Source: Cytospora piceicola
Taxonomy: Eukaryota > Ascomycota > Sordariomycetes > Diaporthales > Cytosporaceae
Direction: 5' to 3'
Length of the DNA: 64,000 nucleotides
Assembly: GCA_023375675.1 (NCBI GenBank)
Contig: JALQBC010000008.1
Coordinates: 868,001 to 932,000, forward strand
A model generated the notes under the pieces. That model did no database searches, was not told where the DNA came from, and saw only the letters and a program-made list of their open reading frames with translations. A program made the translations under genes and the position numbers. Positions 38,061-50,574 of the stretch are shown piece by piece; positions within the stretch are counted from its first letter, which is position 1, and every line of letters begins with the position of its first letter.

Positions 38061-41000
38061 TGCTGTCATTCTGCTACCCTATTAGATTTATTACCGTAGG
38101 CTTTATTGTAAGATAATGCTTTTACTGTATTTAGATCGAGATCGCCTTACCTGGGCCGGCTTATAAAAAGACAGATTAAAAGACGTTTAGAAATATATAC
38201 TTATACCGTGATTTATCTTTATTATTAATTAGCTGCTACTTTTAAAGAGTATTAGTAAATAGTAATTTTTATAATACCTTGTTAAGTAGTAAGGCTATAG
38301 TTTAAGTTATTAATAATAAAAGAATAAAGATTATATAAGACTTTCCGGGTTCTTCGGATTTATCGATATTAATTTACGGTATAATAGCTTATCTGTATTT
38401 TCTATCTAAAATAACTTAAATAACTTTAAGTTTTATAGGTTAGTACCTATAGAATCGTGTTTATAAAAGGCTAAAACCGTTAAAAAGCTTTGAAAACTCG
38501 TCGACGTTATAGTGTTTTTAATAGGCTTTATTTAGAGAAAGTGAAATTTATTTTTAACGTACTCTTGTTTTTCGGGACTTTCTTTTTAAGTAAATAGGTC
38601 TTTTAAGTCGATTACTATTATTCTTAGTGCTATTACGGCGAATAGTTAGTAAGCTAGAATTAATTAGTATAAGAGCCGTACTTTATCTATTTAACTACTC
38701 GACACTCGGCTATTAAACCTTACTCTTTCTTAGCTACTCGGCTACTCGGCTACTCGGTAACTCGACTAATTAGTTAATTAATATCCTTTCGGCTTAGACT
38801 TACCGATATTACGATTTTATTAATTAAAATCTTTAAACGTTATTTACCTGTTAAATTAACCGATTTACGCCTTAAGCGGACTTTCGACTTTCGACCTCTT
38901 TTCTGACCTTTTTTCCGATCGCCTTATAGATATAGTATTTCTACTATAACCTCAGATAATAGTACGGTTAAGCGTATTAATATATATAAAGAGCGACGTT
39001 CTATTTCGAGCTTAAATAAGGCTTTAAATTTAAAGGACGTTAAGGTTAAGTCTTTTAAGAAGGAGATAGCTATTGCGTTAAAGGCGGTAAAAGAAGAGCT
39101 TAAGGTTAAGGTTAAAACCTTAGTAGGGCGTAGAAGATATATCTTTTTATATAGAGTTAGTATTATTTAATACTAAAATAATATTATCTAAATAATTCTT
39201 ACTACTATAATTTACCCTGATTAAACATTAATCGTAATGTATATAATATTTATTTATTACTTATATATTTACTAGAAAAGGAGCGTAACTAGTACTTGAG
39301 TTAGTATCTATAGGTACTAACTTTAAACCTGATTAATTAAACGTTTTAGTACTTTTTAGTGCTAACTAGCCTTATAACTTTTTTAGGGCTTATGTTCGAT
39401 GCTTTATAGATCGGGCTGCTGTTTAGTTTCGTTACTTAAAGACTACTTAGGTATCTGGGTATTGCTAACTCATTTCTTAATTTAAACACCCTACTTAATG
39501 TTACACATCCTGTTATATTTATAAAACAAATGCTACTTTAATATATTGTATAGTCTTATTATTAAACTAGTATTACTAACTCCTTTCTTTAAATCTAAAT
39601 ACCTTACTAAACATTATACTTTATTATCTTTATAAATAATGTGTTAACTAGTATTATTAACTCTATTCTTTAATCTAAACACCTTATTAAATATTATACT
39701 CTGTTATATTTATAATTAAATACCTGTTAATATATCGATATAGACTAGACTAGTACTTACCGTCGCTTATTACTTAGCCCGTTTAGCTATTGTTTAGTCT
39801 TTTTTTTATAAGAGAGTTTGCCGGCGTAAGGTAGCCGGCTATTTATCTAATTAAGCTATATCCGAGCCGACGGAAAGTCGGGGTATATCAGGTTTATATA
39901 TATCTTTAAAGGTTTTTTTCTGTTTAGTAGAAGGTAGTAAGATAGGCCGGAGAAACGATAGCTTTACGTCGATATTACGTATAATAAGCTTAGCGAAACT
40001 TTACTACCTTAGATATAGGCTTTAAATATTCTTACTTTAAGTATAAATTTTTATATCTTAATATTTTATCCCGGCTACGTTTAAGACCTCGTATAATATT
40101 ATCTTATATACGTTCGGATTCTGTTATAGGCTATTATCGGTTATAGTATCGGCTATAACGTTTATAATTACTAAGTAAGCGATTAGCGGTTTTCGTTACT
40201 ATATCTTTTACTCGTTATAAACCTAAGGGATATATCGATTAGTAAGTTTACTGCGGAGCTTTACAGCTATTATTTTAAACTAGTTCGGCTTATCGGGTAG
40301 CTGTTACGGCTACTGCAGCTGTTATGTCTGCTATATCTGCTATATCTGCTATATCTGCTGTATCTGCTATATCTGCTGTGTTTACTATATCTGCTATATC
40401 TGCTATAGCGAGAGTTACTTAACAGGTTATTATAAGGTTTCTTAACCTAACTATTTTAAAGCTAGCTGTTAAGCTATTATATAACGTCGGAAGAGTTTAC
40501 CTTAAGTAATAGTTAGTAATATACCTTTTAGGACTAAGATAATAAAAACAGACTTAAATACGTTATTCGATAAGATTTACCTTAGTTAAAGCAGGATCTT
40601 ATTTATTTATTTACTTTCGGATTTTATATTTAGTTATATTTATAAGGGGGAGTAGCTTTAGCTCGAGTAAGTTGTTTTACAATAGCTTAAATTCTTATAG
40701 CGTAAAGAGGATTATAAGCTCTTTTTATTCTTTTTAGTCTTTAATCGGGATAGCCCGCTTTTTAGCTTAGTTTTTAAGGTTTTTCTATAGATTGCTATTT
40801 AATACGGATCTACGATCCGTTTAAACAGTCTGCTATAAGAAGATACGTCGCGATAAGGTTAGTTATATACTGTTTACCGAGTTTATTATATCTGTAAAAG
40901 GTAAAGTATATAATGTTTCGGGTTTAAGATTTAGTAGTTTCGAAGGCGATATATATAGCTTAAGTAGGTAGTAACGATTAAAAGGTTTAGAACTCGGGCT

Positions 41001-41150
41001 TAAAGCTGTTATAACGATTTTCTTTAGCTTAAGGCTATTATTTAACGCCTTTCTATTAATAGCTTTTAGCTTTTTATCGACTACTTAAAGCTGTCTTAGT
41101 ATTATCTCTCTTGCTTTTATTAGCTTTATTATTAGCTAAGTTACTTTATA
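38060..41150. other. AT-rich degraded DNA, no frame recognised
   Basis: About 3 kb with weak or broken frames only. Short arrays occur near 38,725-38,765 (CTACTCGG) and 40,315-40,400 (CTGCTATAT). Around 39,360-39,720 TG and CA are somewhat more frequent than elsewhere in the element. An acidic/basic coding-like stretch near 38,990-39,130 (Lys/Glu/Val-rich, +) may be a gene fragment. Confidence 0.4.
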
Positions 41151-41395
41151 GCCTTCCGATATTTTAAGATATAAAAGAGAGCGGTTTAAGACTTTTAAAA
41201 ACTTACTACAGCCTTCCGATATTCTAAGGTATAAAAGAGACCGGTTTAAGGTTTTAAAGTTATTTCTATAGGCTACTAATATTATTAAAGTATAAAGGAG
41301 AGCGGTTTAAGACTTTTAAAAGCTTACTATAGCCCTCCGATACTTTAAGATATAAAAGAGACCGGTCTAGGATTTCGGTATTATTTCTAAAGGTT
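41145..41395. repeat. ~60-bp minisatellite, four units
   Basis: Units of the form AGCCTTCCGATATTTTAAGA-TATAAAAGAGAGCGGTTTAA, alternating between AGAGCGG and AGACCGG versions, so the higher-order period is about 120 bp. Four units are readable. Confidence 0.8.
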
Positions 41396-41529
41396 ACCGA
41401 TATACTCTGAGATCGTTTAAAGCTATATTAACAGCTTTAGGTAGCCGCTAGGTAGGTAACTTACTTAGTAGGTATATAGATTTAAAGGCTTACCTCTTTA
41501 ATACTAACTTTCTTAGAATTTTCAGATCT

Positions 41530-42215
41530 CTATAAACCTCTTCTACTATACCTTATCCTATAACTATCATCCTATAGACCTTATCTGCTAGACTATATCT
41601 TTACAGACCTTATCTGCTAGACCTTATCTGCTAGACCTTATCTGCTAGACCTTAATTCCTAAACCTTATCTACTAGACTATATCTTTATAGACCTTATTT
41701 GCCAGACCTTAATTCCTAGACCTTATCTGCTAGACTATATCTCTACAGACCTCATCTGCTAGACCACATCTCTACAGACCTCATCTGCTAGACCTCATCT
41801 GCTAGACCTTAATTCCTAGACCTCATCTGCTAGACCACATCTTTACAGACCTCATCTGCCAGACCTCAATTCCTAGACCTTATCTGCCAGACCACATCTC
41901 TACAGACCTCATCTGCCAGACCACATCTCTACAGACCTTATCTGCCAGACCTCATCTGCTAGACCTCAATTCCCAGACCTTATCTGCCAGACTACATCTC
42001 TACAGACCTCATCTGCTAAACCTTAATTCCCAGACCTTATCTGCCAGACCATATCTCTATAAACCTTATCTACCAGACCATATCTCTACAGACCTCATCT
42101 ACTAGACCTTATCTGCTAGACCTTAATTCCCAGACCTTATCTACTAGACTATATCTCTATAAACCTTATCTGCCAGACCTTATCTCCTAGACCTTATCCC
42201 TTAGACCTTAATTCC
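41530..42215. repeat. AGACC(T/A)-rich minisatellite of ~690 bp, little RIP
   Basis: A long array built from short subunits: AGACCTTATCTGCT, AGACCACATCTCTAC and AGACCTTAATTCCT in varying order, about 45-50 subunits. CA and TG are frequent (CAGACCTCATCTGC), in contrast with the DNA on both sides. The mix of T and C at the same positions looks like partial RIP of a once uniform array. Confidence 0.9.
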
Positions 42216-42599
42216 TAGCTACGTTTATAAAACAGCAGAAACCGGATACTATAGGTAAGGTAAGCTCGATACTATATACTATTTCCTATCTTATTATTAA
42301 TATAGATAATTCGAAAAATAAAATATCGCTTTCGAAGGCTACTTTTACCGTTACCTCGAAAGCTACGAAAGGCTAATAAACTATTAACGATCTTTATATT
42401 TATAATAAAGCAATATTAATAGTAAGTTTAAACTCTTTAAATATCTTAGTCTTTACTTTTATACTAACTAAATCTATAAAAAGTTAACATATAAAAGTAA
42501 GCCGTTACTATTACTGTTATTATTACTACTATTATTACCGCTATTGTTAAGTAGTCTTTTTATATCCGAAAGGACGATAAGCTAGCTAACAGCCCTTTA

Positions 42600-45500
42600 T
42601 AGTTTTAATAAGGAATAAAGGATAGATTTAAGGTGTTTATATAGCTAAACTAAATATACTTTTTTAATAGCGCCTTTAAAATTATAAACCGATAGGCTTA
42701 AATTAACGATAACGAACTAGATAGGTTAGTTTAACTCGTTTAACAGGAAGGTAATTTAAAGTTCTTTTTTATTAAAGTAGTTTTATTAGAAGTAAATATA
42801 AGAAGTACGTATATAATAAATATAACTGCCGATTCTTAATAAAAAGTCCGAAACTATATTAAGTCGGCTTTTATATATATAGTAATTATAGATCTGTTAA
42901 AAGAAAAAGGTAGCTTATACTAAGCTTTAATCGTTATATATAAAGGTAAGCTCTTATACTTCGATACGTCGGCTTCGTAATATATATTTACTCTTTATAC
43001 TCGAGAACTCTTTATATTTATTTTAACTTTAGCCGGTATCGATACTTATTTCTTACTTATTATAATCGTTAAAGTACTTTAGTAACTAAACAAGTAAAAG
43101 TATAAACTTCTTATTATAGAGATATAACGTAAGATCGTTTATAAAAGTAACCCGACGGCGGTTATAAGTTAAGGCGAGAGTATTAAAAAGGTTATCGAGC
43201 TATAAAAGGCCGCGATTATCTAAAAGCTCGGCAATATTAAAGACGAGGATAAACCTAAGAGATTATTTAAGCCTTATATTTAAAACGGCTATATAACTAT
43301 TACTAAAGTAAACAGCGATAAAAAGGCTAGCAACTAAATGTTTTTAGTCGGTTTTAAGGATATTTTTACGTTAAGATTAAAAAACGTTTTATTTTAAAAG
43401 AATATTCGAAACGAGAAACTTATACCCGGCCTTTTTAAAAAAGAGTATAACGAACGCTTTAAAGGTATTATAAACAGCTTCCGGTATAACTTTTATTTAA
43501 TCCCGTTAGCTAAAATTATATCTGTAAAGGCCGACGATATTTTAAACTTATAAGCCTTCGACTTCTTAACTAGTTAAAATACTTTCTTCCCGGCTTCGCT
43601 ATTTACACTATCCTTAAAGGCTTTTATACCGTTTATTCGTTATTAAAAGGCTTTATACTATTATATAAAGGCTAATATAGTAGTTATAATAGGCTTTTTA
43701 AACTAAGTAAAGGGTTAAAATTAGTTTCTCTTCGACTTTATAATCGGCGTATATTAGTAAAGAGTTTCGCGAGATTTCGAGACTTTTTAAATTTAACGTT
43801 TTTCCGTTCTTTAATAGCTTACCGTAGCCGTAAAAAACCTAGTAGTAGCTCGACGTTTACTAAGGGTCGTCGGGATATATTAAGCTCGGAATACGTAATA
43901 GGTAAAAGAAACGAACGAGGACTTTAAAATAGTACTTAAGACTGTTTCGATAGGGAGAAAGATACGAATCGTAAAAGAGAAGCTTATAAAGGCTAAATAT
44001 CTACTTCTTATCCGTTACTATAAAAGAAGATTTCTTAATAAGATATCGGTTTAAGAGGCGTCTCGGATCTAATAAGGCTACTTAGATATTTTTAAAAGCT
44101 ACGGCTTTAGCGAACTAAAATTTAAAACCTATATACTTCTCGACGGTATATATATTTATCTATTTTATATCTTTTACTATAGTTAGCTACGCTCTTTTAG
44201 CTATATAATCGGTATTTTATATATTATAGTAGTTTTATTAGATTTCTATAAAAAATATAATAAAGCTATAGTACGCTTCGACCTTTATAAGCTTAAACTA
44301 AGTGTTTATTAAAAGCAGTTCTTTTTTTAAATTATTTATAACGTTTTATAATAAGTTATTTAAGCTATTTAAAAGGTTAGTAACCGGCGGTTAAGTAAAA
44401 ACCGTTACTCGCTAAACTTTATACTCGAAGTTTAATAGTCGATTATAAATCGTTAAAGCTTTCTAATTATACTATTCGAAAATAGCCTTTTCTAGTTTAT
44501 TACTACTATATAAAGACCTTTAAACTCGGTAATATTTTCAGGGTATTAGAGTCTTTTATTACCGGTAGTTAGACCTGTTAAGTACTCGGACTTATTCGAT
44601 CCGGTTAAAAGCTTTTAAAATAAGTTTTATAGAGTTTTTTAAGATAGTAATATTACTAATAAGGTTATAAGTACCTCGGATCCTTTATTTTAGTTAGCTT
44701 AGTTTACTTATTTATCGTAGATCCCGATAAGTAAACTATTTTAAAAGCTTAAACCCGAACTTAGTAAAAAGCGATAAGCTTTAAAAGAACGTTTTAAGAT
44801 AAAAGCCTTTAACTTTTTATTTTTAAACCTTAACCTGCTAGACTTTTTATATACTTAACTTATAAATAGTTAAAACTAGCTTTTTTTTTTTTAATACCTT
44901 AATTATATTACCGGTAACCTCGACGTTAGCTAGCTTTAGTACTACCTTAACCGCTTTTATAATAAGTAAAGGTATAGGTATAATAATTACTAAAGGTTAT
45001 TTTTTAACTAAGAAGCTTTAAAAGCTTATCGGGATATTAACTTTTATTTTAATACGAAAGGGGTTTTCGATTAAGCTTACGACTTCTTCCGAAAATACCT
45101 CTATTATAACTATATCGACTATACCGGGAAGCGAGAGAGATTCGGTATAAAATAAGATATCGATTAATACTGTTAAATTTATATACTTTTAAAAAAGCGA
45201 TCGTCTCCGACGATAATTTATAAATACGGCTTTTATTAAGCGAGTATAATAAGTAATCTTAACAGGTATTAATCTATTTAATTTTACTAACGATATATAA
45301 ACGACCGCGATAAGCCTAATTAAAGGCTGTTTAAAAAGTACTAGTGTTTAATCTGCTATATAAAGACTAATAATCAGCGGGTTTAAAAGGGGTATTAACG
45401 TTTAAAGAACTATTAAAAGAGCGTCTTATATTCTCCTTTTTAAAGAAACTTTTAAAGGATCGATAAGGCTATAGTTAAGAAGTAGAAGGCCGGGTAGGTT

Positions 45501-46560
45501 TTAAAGCCTTTTTTATCGTAAGTATTTTAAGATTCGTAGAATAATAGTAAGGCTACGTAAGATCGCGGTTTATAAAAGAGGGGCTAAAGCGACGAATAGT
45601 AGAAAAAACCTGTTATATATTAAGCTTACAGACAAGGCTTTAAAGATATAACTAATCGTAATAAATATTTTAAAACTATAGAATACGAATTCCGAGATTT
45701 TACTTCTGTTTTATTACTAAAAAGGTTTTATTATTAGCTTTATAACTTCGAAACAAATATCTTTTACCGGTCGAAGAAATATATTATAAAGTATTATTTA
45801 ATACTTAAAATCGAGCCGTTAAACCTTATAAGGAAGGTTAAAAACTTTTTTAAAAAGCTTTAAGATATCCTTTCGAGTAATAACGGTATTCCTACCGATT
45901 TAAAAGAATATATATATTTTTAATACCTTAGTAGTTTTTAGTAGTTAAAAGACTTTCGAAAACATCGTTTAATAAGTAGCTACTATATAAACCGAAATAC
46001 TTTTAAGCTAATTAACGATAACTTTTCGATTACCTACGTTAAAATATAAGTATATTTTAAAAAAGAAAGTTAACTTTTTACCGGAAGCGATAGTTAGACT
46101 TTATAGCTATTACTTTAAGATAAAGCTTCCGAGAAAGGTAAAGCGGTTATCGTTATAAAGGGTATAGTAGCTATTAAAGGTATTATTATTAAAAGTATTT
46201 TTATTAAAGGTATTATTACTAAAGGTGTTATTACTAAAAGTATCTTTATTAAAGGTACTGTTAAAAGTGTTACTATTAGATAATAGCCGGTTTCGAGTAC
46301 TATAAAGCTAACTTTAAAACGTCGGATTTCTAATAACGACTAGTATACCTTAAAACGATCTTTAAAGCGTTAGTTTCCGGATATAAAATTAAGTACTAAA
46401 ATCGGGACTACTATACGTCGGCGTTTAGTACGGCTAGCCGTCTTTTAGCTATCGAGTAGTAGTATATTACTATTAGTATAAAAGATAACGTTAAACGATA
46501 TTATAAACGAAAGTAATAACGGTTTCAAAGGTAACGACGATTTTAATAGTAATAAAGGTA
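42600..46560 (+). pseudogene. Very long degraded frame, possible zinc-finger protein
   Basis: A single direction of reading gives about 1,200-1,300 codons, with TAA/TAG stops and perhaps introns. Parts are FLVGFKDIFTLRLKNVLF (about 43,350), EYNERFKGIINSFRYNFYLI, FKTYILLDGIYIYLFYIFYY, AYDFFRKYLYYNYIDYTGKR (about 45,080) and KYQCLICYIKTNNQR (about 45,340). The last, with Tyr positions that RIP would make from His (CAC to TAC), could be a C2H2-type finger; this is tentative. Near 46,150-46,270 a short I-K-G-I repeat occurs. No family recognised. It is the largest reading frame of the element besides the helicase. Confidence 0.45.
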
Positions 46561-46669
46561 ATAACAAAAATTAAAATATCGAGTAAGGATATATATTTAG
46601 TCGTTCTTTATTATTTATAATATTATATATTATATCTCTTTTACTTTTAAGTATTAAAGTTTAGTACTA

Positions 46670-47130
46670 AAAGGCGTTAACTTTAAGTAAGTTTTACAGT
46701 TAATACTAAAAGGTACGAACTCGTAGTTATTAACTATAAGTTCGTACCCTTTAATACTAATTATAAACTAGTATCGAGCCTTTTAACTATTCTTTAAATA
46801 TTTTAGCTACCTTCGAGTTAACACTTTTTAATACTAGTTTCGAGCTTTTTAACTACTCTTTAAGTATCTTAGCTACCTTTAAGTTAGCACTTTTTAATAC
46901 TAGTTTCGAGCCTTCTAACTATTTCTTAAGTATTTTAACTACCTTCGAGTTAATACTTTTTAATACTAGTTTCGAGCCTTTTAACTACTCCTTAAGCATT
47001 TTAGCTACCTTCGAGTTAGCACTTTTTAATACTAGTTTCGAGCCTTTTAACTACTCTTTAAGTATTTTAGCTGCTTTCGAGTTAATATTTTTTAATACTA
47101 ACTATAAACTAGTTTCGAGCCTCTTAACTA
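46670..47130. repeat. 66-bp tandem repeat, about five units
   Basis: Units of exactly 66 bp, marked by AGCTACC at 46,805, 46,871, 46,937, 47,003 and 47,069, each containing CTTTTTAATACTAGTTTCGA. The array starts and ends with TTTAATACTAATTATAAACT-type sequence, the same AATACTAA motif as in the helicase introns. Confidence 0.9.
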
Positions 47131-47164
47131 TACCTTATATATTTTAACTAACTTTAAGCGATTA

Positions 47165-47915
47165 GGTTGCTTATTACTAACTAAGATACTTAAAGTAAGT
47201 TAGTATACTTAAAGTAAGTTAGTATACTTAAAGTAAGTTAGTATACTTAAAGCGAGTTATAATACTTAAAGCGAGTTAAGGTGCTTAAGGCGAGTTAAGG
47301 TACTTAAAGCGAGTTAGTATACTTAAGGTAGAGTTAAAATACTTAAAGCGAGTTAGAATACTTAAGGCGAGTTAGTATACTTAAGGCGGGTTAGTATACT
47401 TAAGGCGAGTTAATATGCTTAAGGTAGGTTAGAATACTTAAGGCGAGTTACGATATTTAAGGCGAGTTAAGGTGTTTAAAGCGAGTTAGTATACTTAAGG
47501 TAGAGTTAGGATACTTAAGGCGAGTTAAGATACTTAAGGCGAGTTAGTATACTTAAGGCGGGTTAATATGCTTAAGGCGAGTTAGTATACTTAAGGTAAG
47601 TTAAGATACTTAAGGTAAGTTACGATATTTAGGGCGAGTTAAGGTATTTAAAGCGAGTTAGTATACTTAAGGTAAAGTTAAAATACTTAAAGCGAGTTAG
47701 AATACTTAAGGTAAGTTAAAATACTTAAAGCGAGTTAGTACGCTTAAGGTAGAGTTAGAATGCTTAAGGCGAGTTAAAATACTTAAGGCGAGTTACAATA
47801 CTTAAGGTAGTTAGTATACTTAAGGCGAGTTAAAGTACTTAAAGTAGTTAGTATACTTAAAGCGAGTTAAGGTGTTTAAGGTAACTTAAGATACTTAAGG
47901 TAAGTTTTTAAATAG
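47165..47915. repeat. 19-21-bp minisatellite, about 37 units
   Basis: A long array of GTATACTTAAAGTAAGTTA and variants (AAGGCGAGTTA, AAGGTAGAGTTA). Most units differ by A/G at positions that keep or lose CG. It is the most homogeneous array of the element. Confidence 0.9.
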
Positions 47916-48290
47916 TTAGTACTTAAGGTATAAAAAGGGCTACTAAAAGTATGTAATTACGTAATACGGCGTAGATAAGCTCTTTTACTTAAAGGGCTCG
48001 GAAGCTATACTATACTTATCTCGAGCTATTATACTTATTTCGAGCTATCGTACTTATTTCTAATAAAATAAAGTACGTATTTATATACTTAATATACCGG
48101 GTATATTAACGCTTATGCCGGCTTTACTGCCTTTAAGGCCGGAGCTTTCTTTAAAAGCTTAATTGCTCTGTATAGCGTATAATTAAATTACTTTTTATTA
48201 TTAGCGCGTTTTCGCTTTCTGTTATTTTAATATAAGTATATACCTAAGTACTTTTAAACGTGTTTTTAAAGTTAAGCTTAAAAAATATCC

Positions 48291-48375
48291 TTATTACTAC
48301 TATTACTACTATTACTACTATTATAACTACTACTACTACTAACAATAATAATAATAATAATAATAATAAAAATAA

Positions 48376-48406
<31 letters not shown>

Positions 48407-48415
48407 AATAGTTCG
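48291..48415. repeat. ATT/ACT trinucleotide microsatellite
   Basis: Runs of TACTAC / ATTACT followed by AATAATAAT. The minus strand is open for 65 codons as a poly-Ile/Ser frame (48,278-48,475); this is a by-product of the repeat and is not annotated as a gene. Confidence 0.9.
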
Positions 48416-48933
48416 TATTACGCTTTCTGTCTGTAGCTCGATTAAAGTAATTATAAAACTAACTACTATATACAAATAAGATGCCCTTTACCTTCCTTAT
48501 TAAGTTACTTATAGCCGCCTAGGCTATAAAGGCCGGTATATACGCTTTTTAGCTCGATTATAACCTTTATACTAATAACTTACTAAGTAAGAAGAAAAGC
48601 CGCGCCGGCGGTATTAAAAGTATGTATATATTAACTTACTTTATTTATTTTAGTTACTATTATCCGAAAGTAATTATTAACTTTTATAATTAAAGAGCGC
48701 AGCTTCGAAGCCCGTTTATAAGAGTAAGATCGGCGGCTTAAGCCTTTTCTCGTATAAGTTACGCCTTTTATTATTTATTGTTTATATAAATTACCTATTG
48801 TATTCTATACTTACTCGAGCATTATTACTACCCTTTATATTCCCTACTTATCTCGAGTATTATTACTGCCTTTTATATTCTTACTTATCTTAAGTATTAT
48901 CGCTTATATTACTAACTAGTATATAGCTGCCTA

Positions 48934-49600
48934 TATGCGCGGCCGTTTAGCCGAGCCCTCTTCTTCCCCCTCCCCCGACGACGATAATAACGACGATAAC
49001 CCCGGCTCGCCTATAGCCGCCGCCGCTTACCGTTAGTCCGCCTGTTTTTAAAAAGCTAAAAGTAAGGCTAAAGGTAAAGCTAAAAAAAACCCTTTTAAGC
49101 CTAAGGTACTTAAAAGCAGCTTATACGCCGACCTATATATTAGTTACGTAAAGTCGGCTTTAGCTAGTCGGAGTACAGGATAGTATTTCGACGTTTTTAA
49201 AGGTAGTCTTTTAAGTATAAGAACACGTTATATTTATTATATTTAGAACGGCTATACCTATACTGCTATTACCGGCTTAACGAAACCGGTTTATTACGTT
49301 TTTATAGATACTTTAGCCGGCGGAGTTAAGGCTTAATAGGTTAAGGTATTTCGTAGTTTTATTTATAAAGTCTTCGAAGATTTTACGTTAAGGTCTGCCT
49401 TTAGTAGGGTAAACGCTTCGGTAAATAAGGGTTATACTTAGCTACGTATAGCTAAATACGCCTTTATAAACTCGCTTTTAGACTTAGTTTAATAAAACGC
49501 TTTCGTATAAGGTTTTTAGTTTAGTTTAAGTATTTAGTTTTATACCGGCGTATACGCCTTATAAGGCTTTTTATTTATTTATTTACGGTTTATACCGGCG
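48934..49600 (+). pseudogene. Degraded frame near the right end, unidentified
   Basis: It starts with ATG at 48,934 in an unusually GC-rich patch (MRGRLAEPSSSPSPDDDNND), an acidic, Pro/Ser-rich leader followed by a Lys/Ala-rich stretch. Then comes a possible domain (YADLYISYVKSALASRSTG, FDVFKGSLLSIRTRYIYYI, TLRSAFSRVNASVNKGYT). Stops are only TAA or TAG. It points toward the right terminus. A disordered leader before a helical domain would suit a DNA-binding protein, but no family is recognised. Confidence 0.45.
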
Positions 49601-49904
49601 TATACGTTTTTCGGGGTAAAATTATAAATTAAATATTACGCTAACGTATATATCTTTTTTAAGTATTTAATATCTTTTACTCCTTTTCTATATATATAAT
49701 ATCTGGTATTAAAATAGTTAGTATTAAACGGTATTAACTTAAAGTTAGTTAAAATATTCGAAATTACTTAAGTTTTTAAGTAGCTACTTTAGTACTTTAG
49801 ACGGCTATAAAATAAGATATAGGCGATATAAGAATTATAGCTAAAAGGTTAGTTATAAAAGGCTTAATAGGCGTAAAAGTAAGGTTATTATATAAGTAGT
49901 TATA

Positions 49905-50335
49905 TATTCTGTAGCGGACCGACTGTAAAAGATATTGTAGATATACGTTACATATTCTATAGCGGACCGACTATAAAAAGTATCGTAGCTATCGTAAATC
50001 TTCTAAGGCGGACCGACCGTAAGAGGCATTATAGTTATACGTTATATATTCTGTAGCGGACCGACCGTAAAGGTATCGTAGCTATACATCACGTGTTTCG
50101 TAGCGGACCGACTGTAAAAGGCATCGTAGCTATTATAGATCTTTCGTAGCGGACCGACTGTAAGAGGTATTATAGCTATACGTTACGTGTTCTGTAACAG
50201 ACCGACCGTAAAAGGCATTATAGCCTCCCGTATCGCCTTTCCCACTCGGTATAGCCTAAGCCGACCGTAAGGGACCGGCCGTAAGAGGTATCGTATATAG
50301 ATCTTCCGGGGCAGACCGACCGTAAGATATATTAG
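49905..50335. repeat. ~47-bp minisatellite with GCGGACCGAC core, about nine units
   Basis: Units spaced 46-48 bp (cores at 49,914, 49,962, 50,008, 50,056, 50,103, 50,149 and on), of the form GCGGACCGACTGTAAAAGG-CATCGTAGCTATACGTTA. It lies just inside the right terminal array and has no counterpart at the left end. Confidence 0.85.
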
Positions 50336-50384
50336 AAACACTACCTATATAGCTACAGTTAAATGAACAGAGGACTATTAGCTA

Positions 50385-50552
50385 GGGCTCGAGGGCGATA
50401 TAGAGACAGATGGCTACGATTAGACTCGAAGGTCGAAGGTCGAGGGCAATATAGAGACAGATAGCTACGATTAGATTCGAAGGTCGAGGGTCGAGGGCGA
50501 TAGAGATAGCTACGATTAGATTCGAAAGTCGAAGGTCGAAGGTCGAAGTAAA
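50385..50552. repeat. ~60-bp tandem repeat, three units
   Basis: Units contain GGGCGATATAGAGACAGAT and GGCTACGATTAGACTCGAAG, separated by small GGTCGAA triplications. It sits between the 47-bp array and the right terminal region. Confidence 0.85.
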
Positions 50553-50574
50553 CCTTACAATATATGTATTAGCT

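Noticed and set aside
48278..48475. 65-codon minus-strand open frame, Ile/Ser-rich
   Set aside because: It is produced by the ATT/ACT microsatellite and has no start context or domain.
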